DNA of 52,500 nucleotides. It comes from Halisarca cf. caerulea. Lineage: Eukaryota > Porifera > Demospongiae > Chondrillida > Halisarcidae. The stretch spans positions 2,037,701-2,090,200 of the forward strand of contig CAUJGJ010000085.1 of NCBI GenBank assembly GCA_963170055.1, given 5' to 3'. The notes under the pieces were generated by a model, which saw only the letters and a program-made list of their open reading frames with translations, was not told the origin of the DNA and searched no databases. This document shows, in pieces, positions 33,585 to 46,600 of this stretch (its first letter is position 1; the number at the start of each line of letters is the position of its first letter). Position numbers and translations under genes: made by a program.

Positions 33585-35205
33585 ATGAACCCCAAAGCTT
33601 ATACAGCATACAGAATACTGAGCATGCTACTAGTATGCGGAGCTGCACATGATACAACAGCCAAAAGCTGTGTTTCTAACTACGAGGAGCTTGTCAAGAT
33701 GTTCCACGGCAATCCCCACAACAGATACAGTTTGTATCAGGTATTTTACCCACAAAATCAACATCTACCTTATGCAGTGGACATTAACTATCAAACAGTC
33801 CAACCAAATGGAGACAAGACCCAAATCATCACTCTGAAAACATTTGATGACTACCAATGCAATGTTACCAGCTGGCGATGGATCTCTTCAACTGTCTTCA
33901 TTTTCGCAAGGCCGGAATATCTAAATGTTGTAATGCTATATACACTAAACCATTTCCGAGTGTGGATCACTCCCACAGTTACACTGACTGTACCCCATCC
34001 CTGTCCCAACGATACACTTGATTTCCTCACACAAATGACAAGCTTGGTGAGTTCTAGCATAATAAACTTACTAATAGGAATATACACACACTGCACATGC
34101 ATATTATAATTCACAATATTATTAATTCCCCCCAACATACATGCAGGCTGATAGTTACGCTCTTAAAATGGTGGACGAATGGCATCCTTCACGGTCAGGG
34201 AATGTTGTCTTAAAGTGCCAATCTGAAGGTGCCATAGGCTTTCAAGAAGAAATAAGCCAGTCTCAGGACACAACGTTCCACAAGATGACAAATATTGCCT
34301 TCTTTGTTTGTGTCATACTTGGAGTATCTATGTTATTGATAAAAACTGTACTGATGCTGAAATGGAACTTGAAATACTGGGTTGAGTTGAGCAACACATA
34401 TTCCTACAGGTATTACGGATTGCTATGGGCAATGACAAGCTTCACAACCTTTGTAGTACCTATATTACTATACCTAGACACAACAATTGTACTTGCAAGC
34501 TACCCTGAGTATGGTGAGGTGGTTCAATACTCGACATGTATATTACTACTAGCTTTGGCAATTTTACCCGGAATACCCATATCGGCATACTTTGCATACA
34601 AGACTAAGCCACCTGTTATTCCATACTGCCTTCTCGTACCGGTCGCTATAGTGTTTTGTTGCTGCAATACACGACGTGCCAAGTCACTTGTGCTTAGTAT
34701 TGCAATGTGGATTAACATCATAGCAATGGAAGGAGTCATTTTTCATGGATTAATAATTATATTCTTGGGAATTCTTGCTGAGCCTTTTACAGTCTTTACA
34801 AATGTGCTGATATTACTCCTTGCCATTTTCTGTATCATTAACATACTAGCATTGCTATTCACCATTTCTGCCTACATCTTCACTCCCAAACATCTCAGAC
34901 CACAAGGACAAGGGAAAACCATGTTACACGCTTTACTACTCATTCCACTGCTGGCTATGGTCTCATGTTTGTGCTATGCCATTGGCTCTGTGGGATACCT
35001 CCTCAGTGGACGTGGCAATCAAGGCAATGTCATATCTTTTGTTAGTTCCTTTGCGTTTCCTCTCATCCTTGGATCTATAACATTTGGGCTCAAGGTACTC
35101 ATAACGAAATGGCTGGACAAACTGCCGAAATGTAAACCACTAATTGAGCACTCTCGAGACATCAATGTCGTGCACAATGAAGAATTAAACGAACCTACAA
35201 TTTAG
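33585..35205 (+). CDS. Array gene D2: intact multi-pass membrane protein (subfamily D)
   Basis: Exons 33585-34046 and 34147-35205 (100-bp intron) encode 506 residues, closely matching D1 and D3. The ectodomain differs from D1 at scattered positions (for example KMFHGNPHN against ETFHSNAHN, SSTVFIF against SSPVFIF), while the membrane half is almost unchanged. The intron contains a stop in all useful frames, so, unlike D1, retention would end the protein soon after the ectodomain. The conserved loop reads FTPKHLRPQGQGKTML; the middle loop has CCC; the tail is NEELNEPTI. The start codon is the one conserved in all D genes. Family unknown. Confidence 0.87.
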
Positions 35206-35436
35206 TCCTAATCAGCTATATGCAGAGGTTGTATACACAACTATTACAATTATATTAATATGGTTTTGAATTTAATATTATATTACATGTATTGATAAGA
35301 AATGATAATAATTATTAAACATTGCAAGACATAAGTACGTATATGTATATATCAAAGACTTGCCAATTAGCAATGAAAATTAGCTAATTTTATTATTATT
35401 TGGCAATGTAGAGATACAATAAATGTACATGAACTA

Positions 35437-35622
35437 CAGTGGAATCTCCAAATAAAGGACACTTTGGCAATTGACTTGAATTCAGCTGATTTGTTCTTTG
35501 TGCAGAGGTTTCCGCTTTAGAACGTATTGTAGGAATAATACTTGGATCATACATAATGCCCTTTGTAAAGAGGTTTGTGATACTGTGTCCTTATTTGGGA
35601 GAGTCCACTATCAGAAGTTCTA

Positions 35623-35625
<3 letters not shown>
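35437..35625. mobile_element. pogo-like miniature element (D2 unit)
   Basis: CAGTGGAATCTCCAAATAAA at the left; TTATTTGGGAGAGTCCACTA near the right, then TTCTACTG. Paralogous copy at about 40,198-40,388. Confidence 0.65.

Positions 35626-35695
<70 letters not shown>
35626..35695. repeat. (AT)n microsatellite, about 35 repeats
   Basis: Begins at the TA that borders the pogo-like element; the D3 copy of the same site has only ATTATAC. Confidence 0.97.
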
Positions 35696-35699
<4 letters not shown>

Positions 35700-36314
35700 C
35701 AAACTGTGCAGGGCTAGACAAACAGGTATATATCTGTATATGTGTCACATAGCATAAATTTAAAGTAATGCAGGCTCACAACATGACACATTGCAAACAC
35801 TGCGTATAAGCACCGGCAGCCCGTTAAACAATGCGCATCATGTATTACAAACTTTGATGTGCTGAAAAAGAAAGGCCATGCAGGTCTTGTAGAGGTTCAA
35901 AATGTTGCTGCCATGCATGCAGAAAGTTCCAATTTTAGATATTAACTTGTAACACTGTGACAGCAGCCCCAAACCAAATGTAATAGAACGTGAAACACAT
36001 GATATAACTGTATAATACATGGAAGCAGACTTACTCTATAGTTTTACTGTACATGCGCAACACATGACATTAGAATGTACTATGCATAAATTATACCCTG
36101 CATGGATACATGAATTAAACAGCGAAATAGGAAGTTCAATTGTATTTTAAACCCACACATACGTACATGTATATGAAATTCTTTCAGGATTACAGTTTCC
36201 ATTCCAAGAATGTGGCAGACATACAGTTCACGGCACCTCAATTACAGGATACAAATGCAGCCACTTCCTTAAAATGGGCTTTACAACATGGACGTTGCCT
36301 AAAACAAGTTTTTT

Positions 36315-36731
36315 TATAGTATGGTCAAACCGAGTTTACCTTGAACAAAGCAGTACTTGGCGTTAGTCTAGGCGTTCGGTGAAGATGTCTGTTCAATACC
36401 ATCCAGCGGTTTCGGATTTTCCTTGACCAATCCCGTGATGGGAGGTTTCCAAGGAATATCCGTTACTGCTCTGCCCAGTGCTAATGATGAAGGGTGGAAT
36501 TCCCAGAAAAGGCCTTATAGCACATTGGCAAAACAGCGATGTTTAGTCTCAGACTATCGTGGTTAGTACATTTCTATCTACCCTAGCTTGAGTTGGAGCT
36601 TTTTAGAAGTTAAGAACGGAATTTTTTTAGAGTAGTCGCGTCTTTACGCGCTGAAGTCCTCTCTTCTTACTGTGAGTATTTGCCACCGTGATGGTGCTTT
36701 CTATAGTATGGTCAAACTGAGTTTACCTTGA
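36315..36731. other. Unclassified 417-bp segment bounded by 30-bp direct repeats at the D2/D3 junction
   Basis: TATAGTATGGTCAAACCGAG (36,315) and TATAGTATGGTCAAACTGAG (36,702), each continuing TTTACCTTGA, are 29/30 identical. Between them the DNA is less AT-rich than its surroundings and has a long imperfect hairpin (GGATTTTCCTTGACC / GGTTTCCAAGGAATATCC, about 36,415-36,462). TGGCGTTAGTCTAGG and GTTCAATACC faintly resemble Pol III A and B boxes. It lies exactly where D2 and D3 unit homology breaks. Possibly a SINE or structured RNA gene; not identified. Confidence 0.45.
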
Positions 36732-37600
36732 TTTATGCACAACTAAAAACCTTTCGTTGGTATAGTAGCAATCTCTGTAAACAAATGCATGATCCATATA
36801 ATATTATATAGAAGTACATTGAATTTCAATTTAGTGCCATTGAAATGGCACATACACAATAGAAACAAAGTGGCCTCTGTAGACAGGTGGTCCTCAAATA
36901 CAAGTGGCCGGTCTGTAAAACAGAAATGACTCAAGTCCATACACACCATAACAACACTACTCATGAAAGAATACAGTGTGGGAATTATGGTCCCTATGGC
37001 AATAACATCCCCGCTACGGCATAGCAGAGTCACAATAATCAAGAGCCCTACACAGTACATCTGCAAGCAGTAGAGAACATGCCACCCAATTTAGCACTAC
37101 AGTAAACCTACCTACAAAGACCACTCAGCACAAAGCAATAATGGTCTCTGCAGGTAGCAAAGTGCACTGTCCTTATATAAAAGTACAGTTACTGTAGTAT
37201 ATAATTATTACCAATGGCCAATGTATGCGGTTACTATAGGCAGATGGTCCTTGAGAGTGTGACTGTACAGGTGGTCTTCAATATACAGGCTTCACCACAT
37301 GTCATGGAATAGTTATTGGACTGGTGACATCATTACCATACAAATGAAATTGGGGAGATCTTTGAGTGCATATACCTCAACAAGTCTGATTGGTATACTT
37401 GTATGGAATGTGGAAGCCATATGCATACCACACAATGTGGGAAATGAGGGGAGATTCTAGGAATTAGGACATAGCAGGACCCGTACTGAAAATGGAAGGA
37501 ACGGTATATATATTTTCACAGTTAAGTACTAGGACTCAAAATATATAAACATTGACAGATTTTTAAGGTAAGTATATGCACCATATGCCATAACCTGGCC

Positions 37601-38159
37601 ATAGAGCTTATGCGTTTGACGTCACACTTCCGACGTGACGTCACACTTCCGAGTGGCAAGAATGTACGCGCAAGGATGGAGAATATCCATTCTTTCAACT
37701 GTAACTGAACACTCGACCGGAATATCCAAAATTTAATCGAGGGCTGCTATCCCACATTAGAAACAAAGATCGCTATCTCCTTAAAAAGACGCTAAAGGTT
37801 AAAGTTTTGATTTTGCTTAATAGCATCATTACACGGACAATCATTGTTGCCAAACCTTGATCTCTCACATTTCTGTCTCATTTTCAGTACAACTGTATGA
37901 TTAGAATCTGTCGCGAGTGATTGCTAAGAGACCATGCAGGAGGGCAAAATATCGAAATTTACCTTTAGCGTCTTTTTAAGGACATAGCGATCTTTGTTTC
38001 TAACGTGGGATAGCAGTCCTCCACTTAATTCTTGGATATTCCGGTCAAGCGTTCAGTTATAATCGAAAGAAGGGATATTCTTTATCCTAGTGCATGCAAT
38101 CTTGCCACTCGGAAGTGTGACGTCACGTCTAAAGTGTGACGTAAACGCATAAGCTCTAT
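37601..38159. mobile_element. 559-bp long inverted-repeat element with CRE-like sites, upstream of D3
   Basis: Ends ATAGAGCTTATGCGTTTGAC and ACGTAAACGCATAAGCTCTA with T; the complementary arms extend about 200 bp (for example AACAAAGATCGCTATC / GATAGCGATC with one gap). It carries the palindrome TGACGTCA at 37,617, 37,636 and 38,118 and a near copy at 38,137. D1 and D2 units have the empty site (GCATAGACATAACAC). No coding sequence. Confidence 0.85.
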
Positions 38160-38353
38160 AGACATAACACAGCCATGTATTTAAAAGCAATAAAATACAC
38201 ACATACATAATTTAAGCATAGATGCAAGTTAAATAGGACAATCACCTTGACAGGGTTACGAACAACTACAGAATTTATTACTGACAATTGTACCAAACTA
38301 CTTTCAATTGGTATCCTGTCCTGAATACTACAGAGAAGAATTTCATCCAAGAC

Positions 38354-39967
38354 ATGAACCCCAAAGCTTATACAGCATACAGAATACTGAACATGCTACT
38401 AGTATTCGGAGCTGCACATGATACAACAGCCAAAAGCTGTGTTTCTAACTACGAGGAGCTTGTCAAGATGTTCCACAGCAATCCCCACAACAGATACAGT
38501 TTGTATCAGGCATTTTACCCACAAAATCAACATCTACCTTATGCAGTGGACATTATCTATCAAACAGTCCAACCAAATGGAGACAAGACCCAAATCATCA
38601 CTCTGAAAACATTTGATGACTACCAATGCAATGTTACCAGCTGGCGATGGATCTCTTCAACTGTCTTCATTTTCGCAAGGCCGGAATATCTAAATGTTGT
38701 AATGTTCTATACACTAAACTATTTCAGAGTGTGGATCACTCCCACAGTTACACTGACTGTACCCCATCCCTGTCCTAACGATACACTTGATTTCCTCACA
38801 CAAATGACAAGCTTGGTGAGTTCTAGCATAATAAACTTAGGAATATACACACCCCGCACATGCATATTATTATTCACAATATTATTAATTCCCTCAACAT
38901 GAATGCAGGCTGATAGTTACGCTCTTAAAATGGTGGACGAATGGCATCCTTCACGGTCAGGGAATGTTGTCTCAAAGTGCCAATCTGAAGGTGCCATAGG
39001 CTTTCAAGAAGAAATAAGCCAGTCTCAGGACACAACGTTCCACAAGATGACAAATTTTGCCTTCTTTGCTTGTGTCATACTTGGAGTATCTATGTTATTG
39101 ATAAAAACTGTACTGATGCTGAAATGGAACTTGAAATACTGGGTTGAGTTGAGCAACACATATTCCTACAGGTATTACGGATTGCTATGGGCAATGACAA
39201 GCTTCACAACCTTTGTAGTACCTATATTACTATACCTAGACACAACAATTGTACTTGCAAGCTACCCTGAGTATGGTGAGGTGGTTCAATACTCGACATG
39301 TATATTACTACTGGTTTCGGCAATTTTACCCGCAATACCCATATCGGCATACTTTGCATACAAGACTAAGCCACCTGTTATTCCATACTGCCTTCTCGTA
39401 CCGGTCGCCATAGCGTTTTGCTGCTGCAATACACGACGTGCCAAGTCACTTGTGCTTAGTATTGCAATGTGGATAAACATCATAGCAATGGAAGGAGTCA
39501 TTTTTCATGGATTAATAATTATATTCTTGGGAATTCTTGCTGAGCCTTTTACTGTCTTTACAAATGTGCTGATATTACTCCTTGCCATTTTCTGTATCAT
39601 TAACATACTAGCATTGCTATTCATCATTTCTGCCTACATCTTCACTCCCAAACATCTCAGACCACAAGAACAAGGGAAAACTATGTTACACGCTTTACTA
39701 CTCATTCCACTGCTGGCTATGGTCTCATGTTTGTGCTATGCCATTGGCTCTGTGGGATACCTCATCAATGGACGTGGCAATCAAGGCAATGTCATATCTC
39801 TTCTTAGTTCCTTTGTGTTTCCTCTCATCCTTGGATCTATAACATTTGGGCTCAAGATACTCATAACGAAATGGCTGGACAAACTGCCGAAATGTAAACC
39901 ACTAATTGAGCACTCTCGAGTCATCAATGTCGTACACAATGAAGAATTAAAAGAACCTACAATTTAG
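38354..39967 (+). CDS. Array gene D3: intact multi-pass membrane protein (subfamily D)
   Basis: Exons 38354-38815 and 38909-39967 (93-bp intron) encode 506 residues. An open frame extends 22 codons upstream, but the ATG at 38354 is the one conserved in D1 and D2 and is followed directly by the hydrophobic leader. Differences from D2 include LVFGAAHD in the leader, FIISAY and RPQEQGKTML in the otherwise invariant loop (Gly to Glu), and SRVINV in the tail. The 93-bp intron is a multiple of three but ends in TGA just before ATGCAG, where D1 has TGC. D3 lies convergent with the AGTPBP1 gene and is the last array member. Confidence 0.87.
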
Positions 39968-41221
39968 TCCTAATCAGCTATATAAGGAGGTTGTATACAC
40001 AACTATTACAATTATAATATTAATATGGTTTTGAATTTAATATTATGATACATGTATTGATAAGAAATGATAATAATTATTAAATAGTATTATACTGCAA
40101 GACATACGTATGTGTATCAAAGACTTGCCAAATAGCAATGCAAATTAGCTAAATTATCATTTGGCAATGCAATGATACAATAAATGTACATGAACTACAG
40201 GGAAACCTCCAAATAAAGGGCAATTTGGCAATGACTTGAATTCAGCTGATCTGCATGTTCTTTGTACAGAGGTTTCCGCTTTAGAACGTATTGTAGGAAT
40301 TATACTTGGATCATACGTAATGTCCTTTGTAAAGAGGTTAATTATACTGTGTCCATATTTGGAAGAGTCCTCTATCGAAAGTTCTACTATTATACAAACT
40401 GTACAGGGCTGGACAAACAGGTATATAACTGTATATGTGTCACATAGCATAAAATTAATGCAGGCTCACAACATGACACATTGCAAACACTGCGTATATT
40501 AAGCACCGGCAGCCCGTTAAACAATGTGCATCATGTATTACAACCTTTGATGCGCTGATGAAAGAAGGGCCATGCAGGTCTTGTACAGGTTCAAAATGTT
40601 GCTGGCATGCATGAAGAAAGTTCCAATTTTGGATAACTTGCAACACTGTGACAGCAGCCCCAAACCAAAAGTAATAGAACATGTAACACATGGTATAACT
40701 GTATAATACATGGAAGCAGACTTACTCTATAGTTTTACTGTACATGCACGACACATGATATTAGAATGTACTATGCATAAATTATACCCTGCATGGATAC
40801 ATGAATTAAACAGCGAAATAGGAAGTTCAATTGTATTTAAAACCCACACATTCGTACATGTATATGAAATTCTTTCAGGATTACAGTTTCCATTCCAAGA
40901 ATTGGGCAGACATACAGTTCATGGCACCTCAATTACAGGATACAAATGCAGCCACTTCCTTAAAATGGGCTTTACAACATGGACGCTGCCTAAAATAAGT
41001 ATACATCTCAATACATATATCTAAACAGATATATACGTACATATATATACATTCACCCACAAATGATAAATAGGGAGCCCAAACCAATGGACAATTATTC
41101 TGATGGTCTACGTATATAAATATCACATACCTTCAGCCAATTGGTACAAAGCGGGATTATAAAGTACCATGCCATTATAAAGACATAAGATATCAGCTAT
41201 GATTAGATCACCGTCACTTAC
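39968..41221. other. D-type 3' flank (D3 unit) and boundary of the array
   Basis: Homology to 35,206-36,310 ends at about 41,003 (TAAAATAAGTATAC). From 41,004 to 41,221 is single-copy DNA with no recognised feature. The pogo-like element copy is at about 40,198-40,388. Confidence 0.65.
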
Positions 41222-43574
41222 CATGAGATCTGAGTACAGGTATGGGTAATGGTATGCAAGGTAGCAGGTATCATCCACATGAGGAAATGAGATGGCAAAG
41301 GTTGCTGTGTATCCAGTATTCTTGACAAAGTCGCCACTCAAGGACTGCATAAAGAAAAACAAACCCCACCTGAATAGAAGCATGAATCTTAAATACGTAC
41401 TGTATGTATAGTGCTTGCAGACAATGGGAAATCTACTTTAAATTCTAACAGATAGTCTGGCAGGCTACGACTGGCCCAAAGGCAATCTTGCAGCCAGAGT
41501 ACGACAGATGTGAGCTAACTGCTATATCACTGCCGCTAGACCGTCCTCCCTACTGCGGCCGGTTGGTTACTGGGCAGTCTAGGAGTCAGATTATTGTTGC
41601 CATACAAACCATATATACTACAAACTAGTATCTCTATAGTATTTGATATATATTATGCACAAACATTACAGTACATTCACTTACATCCATAAAATTGAAT
41701 TGATTGCTATAATAGGCAACATTTTCCCCAGATCTATACCATCCGGTACCTGTCAACTCTGCTTCTTTCATGGAGAATAGAACAGGTTGCATTCCAGCAT
41801 TGAATTGACTGCCTCGTTTCTCACAATTGATGATATTGAAGACATAGGGAACTCCTGATTCCATTCCTGAGATCTGCATGCCAGATTAACAAGTAGAATA
41901 TACATAGCTATATGTCGTATGTAAAGTGTGGGCAGAAGGTCAGGATGGTATAATATTGACCACCTATTCTATAGTAAAAAATGGTTGCACAATAATCATA
42001 CATGTATCAGTGTTTTCTCAAGGATTTTTTAAGGCACTTAGCAATCGCAAATCACTACAATAATAATAAACTCGCACAATCCAACGCCTACGCAATGTTA
42101 TTGCTACATATACTGGTAGTTCGAGATAAGGAGCAGAACTTTTCAAGCTGCTGCGATGCTTGGCAGTATGGATATGGTTACCTATATTTGTGATATGAAG
42201 AAGAAATTTAAAATCCATGCAATTAAATAGAGCCGCTAGGAGTGCTATAGCAGTATTTCGAACACAATAAGAACATAATTATACATATTGCGTCTTTGCC
42301 TAAAATGGCTACTCTTTGCGCTATTATTCGATCTAAGAAAAGGAAGGCATGATGAGAACAGTACGGACTCATGATGAGAACAGTAATTTAAAAAACTGCA
42401 ATCTATTTCAATTTGTATATTAAACTCTTACGTTCGATAAATAGTTAATTTCAGCCATTCTCAAAGCTTATCTGTTTTGACAAGTTTTCTTGGTGCAGTG
42501 AGTGCAATTTTGGCAAAACTGATACGGTTACTTTATAGAGGATAGTTACAGGCAAATTTAAGGAGTAGCGGCCGCTACTCTAAAATTTAATGGCTGGGGA
42601 GAACACTGTGTATGTATAAACATATGCAGGGCTGCATTCAGGGGATTGCTATGTGATCAATCTCACCTTAAAGCAAAACCACTGATGGTGATGGGTGGAG
42701 TTGATGTCTGAACTTAGGAGTAGGTCATATTCTGTACCATACACCTACACACATGCAAAACATGATACACATAAGACGTCCTGAAAAAAACATGCAAGAT
42801 GACTTGACCACAAAGTAATAAAATAACATACGTTTCCATGCAGTTCAGAATCTACAACTTCTCTCACTGGAATAATTATTGATTGTATAACACTGACAAT
42901 GTGACACTACACATGCAATACAGTAACTGTACAAATGGCTATGCAAATACATATTACAGCTTCTTGACGAACCTTTTTTTAACTACACTGGTAGAACAAA
43001 AGACACCTATATACTGCATGTTGCATACTGTATTAGTGCCTATTCAAAACATGAAACTCTGAGCCAGGTCAACCAACACTTAAATGCTATCGAAAATTGT
43101 TGAAATACACACATTAAATAGTACACATGCAGCTTACATGCACTGCCCTTCTCAGGTTGCCACATTCAAATCTCCCATCAAAACGCAAAACATGCTCGTT
43201 TCCACCTGCCTCCAGGGTGCCTGTTTTCAGTTCCTCATCCACATCATACACAACTTTGTTAATTAGCATATTACTGTTGATATACCTCCAAATGTTATGC
43301 AGAGTCAAATTTCTATTAAAGGATATAGAGGATATAAAACTGTGCGTAAACCAAATATACACTCACAGGCATGTGTATCCCTAGCTATGTGAAAATGCCA
43401 ATGGAGCATGTAAAATTGGCCAGAATAGTCACACAAACATATGTATATATGTACACAATGCATTAATGCATTTACGCACACATGCATGCACGGAAGTATG
43501 CACTACCCACACATTATGCATAGGCACACACACACATACATGTATGCACGCACACATATGCATGCATACATGTA

Positions 43575-43624
<50 letters not shown>

Positions 43625-43632
43625 ACACACAT

Positions 43633-43696
<64 letters not shown>

Positions 43697-46600
43697 ACAC
43701 GTACACAAACACACTATCCCACCCACCACATACGTACCTATCTAGTGAAGACATCTTTTTGTACTGTGGTTCGGGAATGTTGGAGACATTGTCCTTGTAA
43801 TGTACAAAAGGGGGTGTTTCTCTGAACTTATCAATGGTGTGAATACCATAATCAACTACAGGTTGCAATATTATTGAGAGAAAGCAGGGAATTCTGTAAA
43901 TATTATAATACAACAACATGCAAACGACATACAATACAAAATGCATACTGTATATAAGAACCTGAGCACTGGAAGGGCGGTTACATATCGCAAATCAGTC
44001 AGATGTGGCTAAATAATTTTTGCATACATGCTGGTTCAAATAGTAGATTATTATCATGACACACACAGACAATGTACCAGGGGCGTTGGAAGTTGTTTCA
44101 CAGTGGGGGGGCTGCCCTCAAAGGTCAGCACCTATGTATACTAATTGCAAAGCGGGGTACATGGGTGAATATTCTAAAAATATCTATAGTATACTTACGA
44201 CTGACGCCAAAATCCACCATTTTATTTACGCTACTGAGGCGAATAAAATGGCCGATCTAACGGCTATAGTGAGCTTTGGACAGAATCAAAAGTTACAGAC
44301 ATTCAAACGGAAATTCTTGCCTTCTTTGGGTATAAATCTAAATAACTTTGTGATAATTCGTACTTAATTGTAAGCTTTTCTGAGTAATATACAGTTTTCC
44401 TCTCAAGTTACCATTGTAAGTTGCCAGGTTATTTCAAAGGGGGGCTTAGCCCCCCATGTAAAATTTACAAGGGGGCTGCAGCCCCCCCAGCCCCCCTGGT
44501 TCCTACGCCAGTGTGTACTGTGGTGTGTGAGCATAATTAAAAAATCAGTCTAGTACAAAAGAGGTGAAGAAAAGGGATTCTGCTCCATAGGTATGATACT
44601 ATAAGGGATGTGTAAAGTAAAAGGAAACAGGGCCCTCCTTGTTGTGGATACATATAGTCTAATAAACATCACGCAGTGGCCCATAGACATGTATACGTAC
44701 ATACATACATTCTGCTGTAAACACACTTGTATCCTGGTGAGGGGGCGAATTATGGGTGAATCGAAGGAAAAAGTGTGCTGACATTTGTGATGTAGCACAG
44801 GTCACTGATATATGCACCCTTCCTAATTGATGTCAATTGATGTCAATTGATGTCAATTAATAGTGTAAGTGGCTGGAACTGATCAACTCTAGATGTGACT
44901 GTACACACCAACAGTAAACAGTGAATGGTTGCCAGGATACAAATTAGTTATATCCTGTCCAGGTGTGCTACAGTAGACAATACAGTGCTGATGACCTCGG
45001 GCTTCGCCCTCGGTCAATCAGCACTGTATTTCTACTGTAGCACACCTGGACAGGATATAACTAATACTAATGTGAATGTAGTACATCAACAAACAAATGC
45101 ACAAAGGCATATCATAATTCACCACTGTGACAACAGTCTCACCTTCAGGTGGAGCCAGCAGCAACTCATCTGAATAAACAGTCTTCACGTTATCTCGTCC
45201 TTCAACCAGTTCAGGCAGACTCAATGACTCAAGTACTAGTCCTCCCTCTTCTTTGTCCAGTGAGGAACATGCCAAACTATCACTAGTACTGCTGAATAGC
45301 TCAGGAAAGAATTCATCAAACTTTGCGAGACGCATCTGCTGTGATGAAATCCACTCAACAGAGTTAGAACTCTCCGAGATATCACAACTTGAAAGTTTAT
45401 GGCTAAGGTTGGTGTCACTCTGAACTCTCTTCTCTGTGTGTATCCAGTCATTCTCACAATGAGATACAGAATCCTTCTCTTTGAGATCTACTCCATGTTC
45501 AGGAAGGGAATTGGTACTTGTAGGTACAGAATTACCTGTAATTTCTAGCAGTTCTTCACAAACAGTGTTACATGTTGGATTCAGTGAACTCGTGTCAACA
45601 AGCTCGTGACTAAGAATCACTGGCATCTTTCTGTCAATTTTTTCAGGAAAGATGAGTGAAGAAATCTCTTCTTTGGAACTATCTACCACTTTTGTACAGT
45701 TCACTATACTTGGTTCCAGTCCATCCTGAAATTCCACTGTAGTTGTTAAGACACTACTTTCAGTTGAGGGTCCAGTACCTTGGACGTCTTCATCTGTAGT
45801 ACTAGAAACAACATCCCCATCATCATCATCATCACTGGCAGTGGTATCACCATCAGGTACAAGAGCATACACCTTTTCGGGTAGAGGGAAAGCAAGGGGA
45901 TGTGCAAAACCAGGTACTTCAATGGTAATTTGGGGTAGGCAGTGCTTCAGGATTCGGCATGTAATGGTGGCAAGCTCAATCATTTCTTTTGTTCGACCTA
46001 TATGCATATGAATAGAATACAGGCAAAAGATACGTACATGAGGGGATTTACCACTGCTTACATTGCATGTTACAGTAATCTTTCAGTATACAACATAGTC
46101 TGTATATATGGCAAGCACTTTACATTTCGAGGAGGGAAACTTTATGGGTCTTGCAGTTTAGTAATTTTGCATTTTTATATTTGTAGATGCGTGGCCATGA
46201 TTTGCCATTGCACAAAAGCTCGATATAAATGCAGATGGCTTCTAATCCGCAAAAACCGCAAATATAAACCACATGAAAATTAAGATGCATATGGTATTAT
46301 ACCAAGAGTCTGACACTAAAATATAATATGGAGGGTGGCAAAACACAGGAAGAATTCAGTAGAGACTTTATTGTAACTCATTTCGTACAAAGAGAAAGGT
46401 ATATACTGGTTATTTCCATATACCTTCATTCCAGAATGTAGCAAGTGTGTACAGTTTTGAGGGTCCATTCTTGCCTACAAACACCTCTTTACAACTGCCA
46501 GAGTGAATGATGGCTGTCCGAAGACAGGACAGAAGGGACACATGTACACTGCTGTGACGCTGCTGCCTATCCAGAGCATGCAAGTCCTCAATCAGAGGCA

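Larger units (their letters stand above)
29610..35290 (+). repeat. Segmental duplication, copy 2 (gene C 3' part through D2)
   Basis: Counterpart of 19,240-24,545. Differences seen: the 327-bp TA-flanked element at 32,437-32,763 is present only here, and the pogo-like element at 30,715-30,890 keeps a better right end. Confidence 0.85.
35206..36310. repeat. D-type 3' flank (copy in the D2 unit)
   Basis: Matches 39,968-41,003 after D3 (AAGCACCGGCAGCCCGTTAA, TTCTTTCAGGATTACAGTTT, CATGGACG). No gene: a 104-codon frame in the D3 copy is interrupted here. Confidence 0.75.
36745..41003 (+). repeat. D unit duplication, copy 3 (upstream DNA, D3, downstream DNA)
   Basis: Co-linear with about 32,180-36,310. 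It lacks the 327-bp element and contains a different 559-bp insertion at 37,601-38,159. Confidence 0.85.

Noticed and set aside
36315..36731. 5S rRNA, U1, U2, U4, U5 or U6 snRNA, or an LTR pair
   Set aside because: Compared mentally with the conserved cores of these RNAs on both strands without a match; 30-bp direct repeats are too short for LTRs.
40710..41024. 104-codon plus-strand frame after D3
   Set aside because: The paralogous sequence after D2 (36,019-36,300) is interrupted by a stop, and no family similarity was recognised.
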